A program made the translations under genes and the position numbers. A stretch of DNA of 60,486 bases from the NCBI GenBank assembly GCA_964545715.1, contig CAZJHX010000058.1, positions 1 through 60,486 of the forward strand, given 5' to 3'. The notes under the pieces are model-generated. The model saw only the letters and a program-made list of their open reading frames with translations. It searched no databases and was not told where the DNA came from. Source of the stretch: CAZJHX01 sp964545715 (GTDB taxonomy: Bacteria; Myxococcota_A; UBA9042; GCA-2863065). Positions 25,723 through 34,373 of this stretch are shown piece after piece (positions within the stretch are counted from its first letter, which is position 1; the number at the start of each line of letters is the position of its first letter).

Positions 25723-28700
25723 ATGGGTCGAAGTCGAACAGAGAGAAAACGACGTACTGAGCGGGATTTTGGCGGCGCGGGCTGTCGGCCGGATCGCGAG
25801 CGGCGGAGAGGAGAGTCCCCAGGGCGGATCGTTGATGACGTGGCACCCCTGGGTCGGCTGAAAGAGTTTTTGGCGCAGCGACCGCGCGGGCAGCAGGCCC
25901 CTGACGCCGTGCGCAGCCGCGTACAGCAGAGCCTGGATCGCCCCCTTCCTCAGGTGCAGCTTCACACATCGACTGAGGCCGCGGAGATCGCGGACTTGCT
26001 CGGCGCGCGTGCGCTGACGGTTGGACACGACGTGCTCTTCGGCAAAGGCGAATACGCGCCCTCGAGCCGCTCCGGCTGGACCCTGCTGGCGCATGAGCTG
26101 ACACACGCGGCCGAGGCGCACTCGCCGGTGATGCCGGGCGCGCCCCTGAGCATGGGCGGTGCGGGGGATCGCGCTGAGCACGTGGCGGATGTCGCGTCGT
26201 CGGCGGCGTTTGGCGGACGGTCCGCAGGCGTGACGGTCGGTGCGACAGCGCCCGGAACGGTGCGGGCCAAGCGCAAGGACGAGCCGGAGGCGCCGCAAAA
26301 CGAGGCGCACGTAGAGAAGGTGCACGACGAGGCGCAGGAGCACCTGACCAACCTCTTCCCCAACATCACGACCGACACCGCGCGCAAGAAGCGACGCGAG
26401 CACGGCGAGGGCATAGCTGACATGCCGGCGCTGGTCACCGCATTCCAGGAGCAGCGCCTGGCCGCCACCGGCAGGGAGCTGCCGGGCGAGCTCGTGGGCG
26501 CGACCAAGGCCGCCATCTTGAAGTCAGCGACCGAGCACGGGGCGCTGGACAGCGCGCACCAGATCGCAGCACTTGGCAAGGACGGGGCCGCCAAGGCCGA
26601 GCAGTGGTATGCCAGGCCGGGGCGCAAGGAGCAGCTGGCGCCGATGATTCCGCAGATCGCCCAGGCGCTGGGCCTCAAGAACAAGACCGAGATGGACGCT
26701 GAGCTGCTGCAGGCCATCGCGGACTTTCAACAAAAGCACAGCCCGGACGGCAAGATCGGCGTCGATGGCATCGTGGGCCCCAAGACGCTGGCGCTGCTGC
26801 AGAGCAAAGCCGGCTTGAAGGCGCCGGCCAAGGCGGCGGACCCCTCAGGCGTCGGCGGGCTGGACGCCAAGAACGTGTGGCCCAAAAAGGGGCTGAAAGA
26901 GCCCGCGCAGTACGACCACTGGGCCAAGCTGCTGGCCAAGAGCGGCCAGAAGGTGGACGCGACCAACCCCGATCGGCCGATCGTCATCGGACTGCGCGGC
27001 CTGCAACAGGGCGCCGGCAAGACCCACCGCACCAAAGCCAAGCGCGCCTACGACGACACGTTCGTCATGATCTGGAAAGACGGCGACAAGAAGCGGGTGT
27101 TCATGTTCAAGGGCGCGACCCACCCCTACCAGAAGGGCCCCAACAAGTACGGCGGCGTGGCGATGATCAAAGGCGACATGACGTACGACGTGTCGACCAT
27201 CGGCAACGGCAACTACTACGGCTATCGCGCGCCGCTGGTAAAGCACGGCAAGAGCGCCAACGTGCCGTCCTATCGGCAGAAGGACTACGACGGTTACTAC
27301 GCAGGCAAGGGCGAGACGCGGCAGACCACGGCGGATGCGATTCTCTTTCACCCGGGCTACGACACAAAGCGGCGCACCAAGCCGTCGAAGTTCTCGTCGA
27401 TCGGCTGCCAGACGGCCAGCGGCAAGGACATCGAGCGGATGACCGCCATCGCGTTCGACAAAAAAGAGCGTAAAAAGGGCGGCCGCAAAGGCTTCGACTA
27501 CGTGCTGCTGAACGGCGCGACCGCGGTGAAGGCGGCCGACGCGGCAGCGGACTCTGAGAAACAGCCGAAGCTTGAAGGCACCGTGCGACGCCACGGACGC
27601 GGCGGCGATCTCGACGTGGCCTCCGCCCTGCCCCAGGCGGAGCGACTGATGAGGCAGAGCACCCCGTCCGGACGCCCGGGACCCGACGCCGTGCAGGCCA
27701 TGCAGGAGTCGATGGGCGCACACGTGGGCGGCGTCCACCTGCACACCGACAGCTCAGCGGCGCAGGCGGCGGACGTGCTCAACGCCGACGCGTTCTCGGT
27801 CGGCAACCGGGTGTACTTCGGGGCCGGGCGCTACGAGCGTGGCACCAAGGCTCCCGAGCGGCTGGAGCTGCTCTTTCACGAGCTGGCGCACACGACCCAG
27901 TCCGCAGGCGGCGGCACCGGGGCGGCGGGCACGGGGCTGAAACTCGGCGCCGCGTCATCAGTCATGGAGCAGGCGGCTGATCATGCAGCGCGCGTGGCTA
28001 CGACATCGATGAGACAGGGTCCGGTCAGAGCGCCGGCGACGAGGGGCGCGGTTCACACAGGCGGCACCACGATTCGGCGCAAGGAGCGCGATCCCAAGGC
28101 TGCGGCCAAGGCGCCGACCCACAGCGAGAAGATGACCGAGAAGGTGCTGGGCGCCGTGACGATGACCGAGACCAACGGCAAGGCCGTCGAGTCGCGACTG
28201 GACACCAGCGCGGGGGTCAAGGCCAGCTACAAGAGCAAGGTGCAGGCGACCGCCATCTGGTCGGTGGACCACATCGGCCGCCACCCCAGCATCATGAAGC
28301 AGTTCGGGCTGACCCAAAAGGACATGCAGGCGGGGACCAAGCGACTGAAGGCGGCCCGGCGGGTGTACGACACGATCATGCGCAGCGGCGTGCAGAAGCC
28401 TGCGGACTTCGCCGAAAAGCAGAAGAAGAAGATGGAGATCGCGGGTCTCACGCAGGCGGACGTGAAGAAGATGATGGCCATGCGCGACTTCAAGTACGCC
28501 GTGCGAAACCCATCGACCGCCTCGGTCCGGCACGCGGCGTCCCTGTCGCCCGAGCAGCTGTGGGCGCATGCCAGCGAGGCGGAGAAGAAGCGGTACAAGA
28601 GCGCGGCCGAGCTGGCCAAGGCGCCCGGCAGCATGAAGAGACTGCGCAGCTCGGTGGCGGCGCGGCTCAAGAAGACCATCCATGTCACACTGGGCCACCA

Positions 28701-29037
28701 GGCCGGACTGGACGACGTCAGCCTCAACACCTACCGCAAGCGCGCGCTGGCCGGACGCCCGATCTGGGGCGAGGATCGGGCGGCGTGGGAGCGGGTCGCG
28801 CTGAATCGCGGCGGGGACGGCGTCGGCCAGAAAGTGCAGCAGGCCACAGAGCACGACGGCGGTATGACGTTGGGCCGCGCGGTGATCGGGCAGCACGTGG
28901 CGCGCCTGTTGAAGTCCAACCCAAAGGCCACGCCGCGGCAGCTGATCACGTATGTGGCGTCCAAGCACAACCCGTGGGCCGGGTCGCCGTACATCGACAA
29001 GACCTGGGCGCACTACAAGAAGCTCTACGGAAAATAG
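25723..29037 (+). CDS. Two-core eCIS-associated protein (DUF4157 x2, PG-binding)
   Basis: ATG 25723 is chosen over GTG 25708 because the product then begins MGRSRTERKRR like other eCIS-core proteins. Residues 57-131 are a DUF4157 (eCIS core) module with LHTSTEAAEIADLLGARALT and the HELTH motif. A helical linker follows, then a peptidoglycan-binding-1-type repeat (LLQAIADFQQKH...DGIVGPKTLALLQ, about residues 315-366). Residues 383-605 form an unassigned domain with FHPGYD and SSIGCQTASG, reminiscent of the His/Cys pair of L,D-transpeptidase-like folds. A second DUF4157 module lies at about 625-727 (LHTDSSAAQAADVLNADAFS, HELAH at 719). The C-terminal 300 residues are Lys-rich and helical, with TMTETNGKAVESRLDTSAG, possibly lysozyme-like. 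The family is tied to extracellular contractile injection systems as cargo or loading proteins. The convergent gene is the matching AAA+ ATPase. Confidence 0.85.
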   Translation: MGRSRTERKRRTERDFGGAGCRPDRERRRGESPGRIVDDVAPLGRLKEFLAQRPRGQQAPDAVRSRVQQSLDRPLPQVQLHTSTEAAEIADLLGARALTVGHDVLFGKGEYAPSSRSGWTLLAHELTHAAEAHSPVMPGAPLSMGGAGDRAEHVADVASSAAFGGRSAGVTVGATAPGTVRAKRKDEPEAPQNEAHVEKVHDEAQEHLTNLFPNITTDTARKKRREHGEGIADMPALVTAFQEQRLAATGRELPGELVGATKAAILKSATEHGALDSAHQIAALGKDGAAKAEQWYARPGRKEQLAPMIPQIAQALGLKNKTEMDAELLQAIADFQQKHSPDGKIGVDGIVGPKTLALLQSKAGLKAPAKAADPSGVGGLDAKNVWPKKGLKEPAQYDHWAKLLAKSGQKVDATNPDRPIVIGLRGLQQGAGKTHRTKAKRAYDDTFVMIWKDGDKKRVFMFKGATHPYQKGPNKYGGVAMIKGDMTYDVSTIGNGNYYGYRAPLVKHGKSANVPSYRQKDYDGYYAGKGETRQTTADAILFHPGYDTKRRTKPSKFSSIGCQTASGKDIERMTAIAFDKKERKKGGRKGFDYVLLNGATAVKAADAAADSEKQPKLEGTVRRHGRGGDLDVASALPQAERLMRQSTPSGRPGPDAVQAMQESMGAHVGGVHLHTDSSAAQAADVLNADAFSVGNRVYFGAGRYERGTKAPERLELLFHELAHTTQSAGGGTGAAGTGLKLGAASSVMEQAADHAARVATTSMRQGPVRAPATRGAVHTGGTTIRRKERDPKAAAKAPTHSEKMTEKVLGAVTMTETNGKAVESRLDTSAGVKASYKSKVQATAIWSVDHIGRHPSIMKQFGLTQKDMQAGTKRLKAARRVYDTIMRSGVQKPADFAEKQKKKMEIAGLTQADVKKMMAMRDFKYAVRNPSTASVRHAASLSPEQLWAHASEAEKKRYKSAAELAKAPGSMKRLRSSVAARLKKTIHVTLGHQAGLDDVSLNTYRKRALAGRPIWGEDRAAWERVALNRGGDGVGQKVQQATEHDGGMTLGRAVIGQHVARLLKSNPKATPRQLITYVASKHNPWAGSPYIDKTWAHYKKLYGK

Positions 29038-29043
29038 GCGCCG

Positions 29044-31161
29044 CTACTTCAGGCGGACGATCTTGCCCTGGGCCTGGCACTCGGCCAGCCCGGCGTCGGT
29101 CAGGTGACGCTGTGCGATCTCGTCGCCATCCTCGCGAGCGCGGTAGGCGGCGCGCAGCAGCGCGTTCTTGATATGGCCCCCCGCCAACTCGAACTGCTTT
29201 CCCAGCTTCTGAAAATCCACGTCGTCGGCCAGCGGCGCGGCCTGCGGACACAGGACCTGCCAGATGCGCGCACGCTCGGCGGCCTCGGGAAACGGGAACG
29301 TCACGCGGAACTGGATACGGCGCTGCAGGGCGTCGTCCAGGTTGCCGAACAGGTTGGTCGTCAAAAACGTGATGCCGTCGTACGCCTCGATCTCCTGCAG
29401 CAGCAGGTTGACCTCCATGTTGGCGTACCGATCGTTGGCCGATTGGGCGCTGGTGTTGCGGCGCCCGAACAAGCTGTCGGCCTCGTCGAACAGCAGCAGC
29501 GCCCGGGCAGAGCGGGCGCGCGCGAAGATCTTGGAGATGTTGCGCTCGGTCTCGCCGACAAACTTCGAGACGACGTTGGGGATGTGAATGCGGTACAGCG
29601 GCAGCTTCAGCTCATGCGCCATCAGCTCCACACAAAAGGTCTTGCCGGTGCCCGGCGGGCCGTCCAGAAGCACGCATAACCCGCGCCCCTTCGTGAGGGT
29701 GTCCGCAAAGCCCCAGCTGCTCAGCACAAACTCACGATGCCGGCATGCGCTGAGGATCTCGTCGACCTTGCCCCGCTCCTCATCGGGCAACACGAGCCGA
29801 TCCAGACCGATGGTGGTCGCCGCCTTCACGGCGAACTCGCCCAGCCGCGCTTGCAGCTGGGTCTCCGCCGCATCGCGCAGCATGCCCATCGACAGCGCAT
29901 CGGCCTTGCGCACCACCATCTGCGCCAGACCCAGCAGCACCGTGTTTCGGATCTGCGCGCCCGTGAACTCGTAGGCCTGTGAGAGCGTGCGCACGTCGAT
30001 GTCGGTGGCCAGGGGCGCATCCGGCGGCAGGTGGCTCTCCCAGATGAACTCCCGCAGCAGCGGCGTCGGCGCCTCGAAGTCCAGCCGCAGCTGGATGCGG
30101 CGCTCCATGGCGACGTCGATCGACGGCGCGTCGTTGGTCGTCATGATCAGGATGCCGCGGTGCTGCTCCAGGGTCTCCAGCAGCGCCAGAAAGCGGGCGT
30201 CGCGACGGTCCAGCAGCGTCTCGCAGTCGTCCATCAAAACCACCGCGCCCGGCAGGGCAGCGATGCGCAGCGCTTCTTCCAACACGGGACGAATCGAGTC
30301 CGTGGCACCGACCAGGCGAGAGGTGTGGATGGTCAGCAGCTGACGCTCCAGCCGGTGCGCGACCGCCTGCGCAAACATGCTCTTACCCACGCCCGGCGGC
30401 CCCGCGAACAGCAACACGACCCCGCGCGCTCGCGGCATGACCGGGCCGTAGCCCCACTCGTCCAGCCGCGCCTGCACCTCCGGAGTGCCCGCCACGGCGG
30501 TCCACACGCGCTCCTTGTCCTGCTGCGGCAGCATGACGGACTCCCACCTGTGCAACGGAGCCGCCAGCTCACAATACTGCGCGATAGGGCCCGAGACGAT
30601 CGGCCGCCCGAGCACGTAGTTGGCAAACGTCGGGGTGACCTGCAGCTCGTAGGCCTCAGGCGCCATGTCGGGTCCGATGGGCACCAACTGCAGAAGCCCG
30701 CGCTGGATGAGCGGCCCCTGCGGCGACAAGACCAGCCGCCCTGCATACCGGGCCTCTGACGTATGAAACAGCAGACTGGACGCCAGCTCGTCGGTCATCC
30801 CGCGGAACAGCTGCCCTGCCTGAGCTCCCAACAGCTGCTCCAGCGCCTCCGAGTCGATGCGCGGCGCCAGCGCAACCAGCAGCAGATCCGCCTCCGTATC
30901 GCCCAGCTCCATGCGCTTGACCAGCCACACCAGCGGCACAAAATGCCCGGCCTCGACCGCGGCCTCGCCGTCCGCCCAAAGCGTGTCACGCTGAGTCCGC
31001 CAGGCGTCGACGGCCGCGCCGACCGCCTCGTCCTGGCCGCCCTGCAGCCGCATGTCGCGGATGCGCGCCAGCTCCAGCACCAGCCGCAGGCCGTCCATGA
31101 GAAACGCGGCGCCGGGATCCGTGGGATCAGCGCCCTCGCTGAGAGGAAGTTCGTCCGTCAC
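29044..31161 (-). CDS. Double AAA+ ATPase, eCIS-associated type
   Basis: The 705-residue protein starts at GTG 31161. The first 190 residues are helical and without a known motif. Two AAA+ modules follow: Walker A GPPGVGKS near residue 252 with Walker B VVLMDDCE, and Walker A GPPGTGKT near residue 499 with Walker B LLLFDEAD. Both have arginine-finger segments (MERRIQLRLDF and LQRRIQFRVTF). The N-terminal extension plus one weaker and one canonical module matches the ATPases that accompany contractile injection system loci (Afp15-like) rather than Cdc48. It would remodel or load the injection complex or its cargo. It converges with the two-core DUF4157 gene at a 6-nt spacer. No tube, sheath or baseplate gene is in the window. 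Confidence 0.85.
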   Translation of the reverse strand: MTDELPLSEGADPTDPGAAFLMDGLRLVLELARIRDMRLQGGQDEAVGAAVDAWRTQRDTLWADGEAAVEAGHFVPLVWLVKRMELGDTEADLLLVALAPRIDSEALEQLLGAQAGQLFRGMTDELASSLLFHTSEARYAGRLVLSPQGPLIQRGLLQLVPIGPDMAPEAYELQVTPTFANYVLGRPIVSGPIAQYCELAAPLHRWESVMLPQQDKERVWTAVAGTPEVQARLDEWGYGPVMPRARGVVLLFAGPPGVGKSMFAQAVAHRLERQLLTIHTSRLVGATDSIRPVLEEALRIAALPGAVVLMDDCETLLDRRDARFLALLETLEQHRGILIMTTNDAPSIDVAMERRIQLRLDFEAPTPLLREFIWESHLPPDAPLATDIDVRTLSQAYEFTGAQIRNTVLLGLAQMVVRKADALSMGMLRDAAETQLQARLGEFAVKAATTIGLDRLVLPDEERGKVDEILSACRHREFVLSSWGFADTLTKGRGLCVLLDGPPGTGKTFCVELMAHELKLPLYRIHIPNVVSKFVGETERNISKIFARARSARALLLFDEADSLFGRRNTSAQSANDRYANMEVNLLLQEIEAYDGITFLTTNLFGNLDDALQRRIQFRVTFPFPEAAERARIWQVLCPQAAPLADDVDFQKLGKQFELAGGHIKNALLRAAYRAREDGDEIAQRHLTDAGLAECQAQGKIVRLK

Positions 31162-31184
31162 CGGGCGATTTTAGCAAATAATGC

Positions 31185-31871
31185 TCAGCGCATCAGGGCG
31201 CCGTCGTTTACGTCCAGGCAGGTGCCGTTGAGCGTTGCAGGCGCCGCGGTGGCCAGCCAGGCGACCGTGCTCGCGATCTCGTCGGCGGTGGTCACGCGCC
31301 CCGTAAACGCGCGCCCCAGCACCGCCTGCAGTCGCGCGGCGGGAATGGCGCTCAGCATCGCGGTCTCGACCGGCCCCGGCGCCACAGCCGTGACCTGCAC
31401 GCCGTGCGGACCCAGCAGCTGAGCAAAAGACCGCGTGGCGTTGAGCAGGCCCGCCTTGGTCGCGCCGTACCACACGTCGGGGTGGCCCAGCTGCCCTGCG
31501 ATGGAGGCCACGTTGACGATGCGCCCGCCGCCGCGATCCGCCATCCCCCGTCCCACGTGCCGCATCAGCGCGATAGGCGCACGTAGGTTGATCGCCAGCG
31601 TGGCCGCCTCGAGCTCGTCCGGATACTCCACCCAATTGGGGGAGTGCATCACGCCCGCATTGTTGACCAGCACATCGATCGGTCCCAGCTCCGCGACCAG
31701 CGGACCGAGCGCGGCGACATCCGCCAAATCGCATGCGATATGCCGCACACCGGCCAATGGCTCAGCCGCCGGCGAGCGAGACAGGTTGCGGACCGAGTGA
31801 CCGGCCGCGACCAACCGACGCGCGATCGCCAGTCCAATACCGCGACTGGCGCCTGTGACGAGTGCGTTCAT
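31185..31871 (-). CDS. Short-chain dehydrogenase/reductase
   Basis: The 228-residue protein is a classical SDR: TGASRGIG at 7-14 for NAD(P), a CDLAD motif, NNAG, the catalytic Ser in NVASIAG and YGATK (YxxxK). The C-terminal loop has VAPGPVETAM. It catalyses oxidation or reduction of an alcohol or ketone; the substrate is unknown. GGGGGG in the end of the amidohydrolase gene serves as its ribosome site, and the two genes are 2 nt apart, so they form one transcript controlled from the 33.6-kb promoter. Confidence 0.92.
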   Translation of the reverse strand: MNALVTGASRGIGLAIARRLVAAGHSVRNLSRSPAAEPLAGVRHIACDLADVAALGPLVAELGPIDVLVNNAGVMHSPNWVEYPDELEAATLAINLRAPIALMRHVGRGMADRGGGRIVNVASIAGQLGHPDVWYGATKAGLLNATRSFAQLLGPHGVQVTAVAPGPVETAMLSAIPAARLQAVLGRAFTGRVTTADEIASTVAWLATAAPATLNGTCLDVNDGALMR

Positions 31872-31873
31872 GA

Positions 31874-33580
31874 TCAGCCCCCCTGAGGGCCGCGGAGCAG
31901 CTTGCCCGGCAGCGCCCCCGTCGGCGTCCCGTTTTCAGTGATCACCTGGCCGCTGACGACTGTAGCGGCGTAGCCCTGCGCGCGCTGAATCAGGCGCCGG
32001 CCACCGGCGGGCAGGTCGTACACCACCTCAGGCGCGGCGAAGTTCAGCTTGTCGTAGTCGATCAGGTTGACGTCGGCCTTCAACCCAGGCTTCAGCAGCC
32101 CGCGGTCCAGCAGCCCGAAGGAGCGCGCCGTCTCGCTGGTCTGCCGCTTGACGATGTGCTCCACCGACAGCCGCGGCCCGCGGGTCCGATCGCGCGTCCA
32201 GTGGGTGAGCATGAACGTAGGCATGCCCCCGTCGCAGATGGCGCCGCAGTGCGCTCCGGCGTCGGACAGCCCCATCCGGGTGTTGGGGTGCTGATGCAGC
32301 TCGTGCAGCACATCCAGGTTGTTGTCCGCGTAGTTGAACAACGGGAAGTACAGCATGCCGTGTGTACCGGCGCCGCTCAGGTAGTCAAACGCCACCTCGT
32401 CGGGCTGCCGACCGCTGTGTGCGGCGATCGCGGCCACGCTGGCGGACGCGTCCGGCTCGTAGTCCACGCCGTGTTGCAGCGGATACATCTTGTCCCAGGA
32501 CGTGGTCACGAAGGTCTCGAACTCCCCCAGCCCCACCGACGCCTCGGACAGCACCCGGCGCTTGAACTCGGGGTCCGCGATAGCCACCGCCTTCTCCTCG
32601 GGCGACTTATCTGCAATCGCCAGAAAGCTGGGCCGCGCGGCAAACGGGTGCGCGGTCAGGTGCCAGCTCATCACGATGCCGATCGCCCGACCGGCGACCT
32701 GCGCATAGATCTCCGCGCCGTCCGCCGCCGCCGCCTCCAACCGCTGCAAGCCGACGCGCCACAGCTCAGGCGCCTGATCGATCTGCGACAGGTTGAACAT
32801 GACCGGACGCCCCGTCTCCAGCGCCAGCATGCGCATCCACTCCAGCTCCTCGGGCACGCGGTGGTGATCGGTTGCCAGCTGAAACACCCCCCGCCCGGTA
32901 TCCCGAAGCGCGCGCCCGATGCCGAACAGCTCGTCGCGGGCCGCGTAGGTCCCAGGAACGGGCCGGCCGTCCGCTGCTTTATGCAGCATGGTCCGCGATG
33001 TCGAGAAGCCCAGCGCACCGACCTCCAGCGCCTCGCGCACCTGCTGATACATGGCGGCGATGTCGTCGGCGGTCGCGTTCTCATTGGCGGCGCCGCGGTC
33101 GCCCATCACATAGGCGCGCAACGCACCGTGCGGAATCTGGGCGCCAAAGTCGATGGCGTGCGGCGACTTCTCGATGGCGTCCATGTACTCGGAAAACGAC
33201 TCCCAGCCCCACTGAATGCCCTCGTGCATCGCGGCGCCCGGGATGTCCTCCACGCCCTCCATCAGCCCGATCAGCCAGTCGTGCCGCTCGGGCGCCACCG
33301 GTGCAAAGCCAACGCCGCAGTTGCCCATGACAACCGTGGTGACGCCGTGCCAGCTGGACGGCGTCAGCATCGGATCCCAGGTGACCTGCGCGTCGTAGTG
33401 GGTGTGGATGTCCACAAATCCGGGGGTGACCAGCAGACCCGACGCGTCGATCTCGCGCTGCCCGCGCCCCACACGGCCGACCGCCGTGATCGTGTCGTTG
33501 TCGATGCCCACGTCGCCGGTAAAGCGTGCCGCGCCCGTGCCGTCTACGATCGTGCCGCCCCGAATCACCAAATCATGCAT
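31874..33580 (-). CDS. N-acyl-D-amino-acid deacylase family amidohydrolase
   Basis: ATG 33580 has GGAGG 10 nt upstream. The 568-residue protein is a metal-dependent amidohydrolase: VIRGGTIVDGTGA and FVDIHTHYDAQ (HxH) near the N-terminus, GNCGVGFAP, LATDHH, and a C-terminal SDAGAHCGA with Asp. The order of motifs is that of D-aminoacylase and related N-acyl-D-amino-acid deacylases. It would act on an N-acylated amino acid or similar amide in the cytoplasm. The gene is the first of a two-gene operon with the SDR and divergent from a TetR regulator, with a palindromic operator between its ribosome site and the promoter region. Confidence 0.88.
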   Translation of the reverse strand: MHDLVIRGGTIVDGTGAARFTGDVGIDNDTITAVGRVGRGQREIDASGLLVTPGFVDIHTHYDAQVTWDPMLTPSSWHGVTTVVMGNCGVGFAPVAPERHDWLIGLMEGVEDIPGAAMHEGIQWGWESFSEYMDAIEKSPHAIDFGAQIPHGALRAYVMGDRGAANENATADDIAAMYQQVREALEVGALGFSTSRTMLHKAADGRPVPGTYAARDELFGIGRALRDTGRGVFQLATDHHRVPEELEWMRMLALETGRPVMFNLSQIDQAPELWRVGLQRLEAAAADGAEIYAQVAGRAIGIVMSWHLTAHPFAARPSFLAIADKSPEEKAVAIADPEFKRRVLSEASVGLGEFETFVTTSWDKMYPLQHGVDYEPDASASVAAIAAHSGRQPDEVAFDYLSGAGTHGMLYFPLFNYADNNLDVLHELHQHPNTRMGLSDAGAHCGAICDGGMPTFMLTHWTRDRTRGPRLSVEHIVKRQTSETARSFGLLDRGLLKPGLKADVNLIDYDKLNFAAPEVVYDLPAGGRRLIQRAQGYAATVVSGQVITENGTPTGALPGKLLRGPQGG

Positions 33581-33597
33581 TTTGTCGCGCCTCCAAT

Positions 33598-33620
33598 AAC
33601 TGCGAATACCTTTCGCAGTT
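33598..33620. promoter_or_regulatory. TetR operator candidate O1 (perfect palindrome)
   Basis: AACTGCGAA at 33598-33606, a 5-nt spacer and TTCGCAGTT at 33612-33620 form a perfect 9-5-9 palindrome. It lies 18 nt before the amidohydrolase start, just upstream of its ribosome site, and is well placed for repression. Confidence 0.75.
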
Positions 33621-33642
33621 TCTGTGACCCGGGTCAAGTGAA

Positions 33643-33665
33643 AACTGCGAACGCCTTTCGCAATT
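33643..33665. promoter_or_regulatory. TetR operator candidate O2
   Basis: AACTGCGAA at 33643-33651 and TTCGCAATT at 33657-33665 repeat the O1 palindrome with one mismatch, 45 bp centre to centre from O1 and 28 nt before the TetR start. Two copies between divergent genes point to autoregulation together with control of the amidohydrolase operon. Confidence 0.75.
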
Positions 33666-33692
33666 TATTGAAAACGGGTGTATAGGTGGAGC

Positions 33693-34373
33693 ATGGGACG
33701 ACGCGGACCAAAGCCGGGCTGGAGCACAGACGATATTCTCGACAGCGCGATGGAGTTGGTGGCCAAGCTGGGCCTGGACGCGCTCACTGTGTCGTCGCTG
33801 GCGCGTAAGCTGGGGACGTCTCCCAGCGCGATGTACCGCTACTACGACAGCAAAGAGGCGCTGATGGTGGGGCTGCAGGTGCGCGCCATCGCTGCTTATG
33901 AGGCCGAGCTGCGGGAGGCGCTGGACAACGAGCTGCTGCGGTTGGCCGCGCTGGCGCCGGATGTCGCCGCGATCAGCCGGATCCTGATCGTGTTTGGACG
34001 CTATCTGGACCATGCGGTGGAGCAGCCGGCCCGGCATCGCCTTATCGACGCGTTTGTCTCCGCGCCGTACGCGGTGCTCTCGGACGACCTGGCGCGGGTC
34101 ATCGACGTGCAATTGGGGGGCGTGCTGGAGGTGTGCTGCGGCGTGCTCGTGGCCGCCGAAAAGCAGGGCGTCCTCACCCCCGGCGACCCGCTGCAACGCA
34201 CCTATGTACTGTGGACCGCACTGCACGGCCTGGACCACTTTAGAAAGCGCGACCGCATCCAGCCGCATCAGCTGCGCGTGCCCGCCATCGCGGAGGCGCT
34301 GTTTCGCAGCGTGCTGCTGGGCTTTGGCGCGCCGGCAGCGACGGTCGACGAGGCGTTTAGCTTACTGAGCTGA
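33693..34373 (+). CDS. TetR-family transcriptional regulator
   Basis: ATG 33693 has AGGTGG 3 nt upstream. The 226-residue protein has a TetR helix-turn-helix at residues 12-58 (STDDILDSAMELVAKLGLDA, SSLARKLGTSPSAMYRYYDSKEAL) and an all-helical ligand domain. It is divergent from the amidohydrolase/SDR operon with two palindromes between them, the standard layout of a local repressor. It probably senses the substrate of that operon. Its last 12 nt overlap the convergent CARDB lipoprotein gene. Confidence 0.93.
   Translation: MGRRGPKPGWSTDDILDSAMELVAKLGLDALTVSSLARKLGTSPSAMYRYYDSKEALMVGLQVRAIAAYEAELREALDNELLRLAALAPDVAAISRILIVFGRYLDHAVEQPARHRLIDAFVSAPYAVLSDDLARVIDVQLGGVLEVCCGVLVAAEKQGVLTPGDPLQRTYVLWTALHGLDHFRKRDRIQPHQLRVPAIAEALFRSVLLGFGAPAATVDEAFSLLS

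Noticed and set aside
25723..31161. A complete extracellular contractile injection locus.
   Set aside because: Only the core-domain protein and ATPase are present; no tube, sheath, spike or baseplate genes were found in the window.
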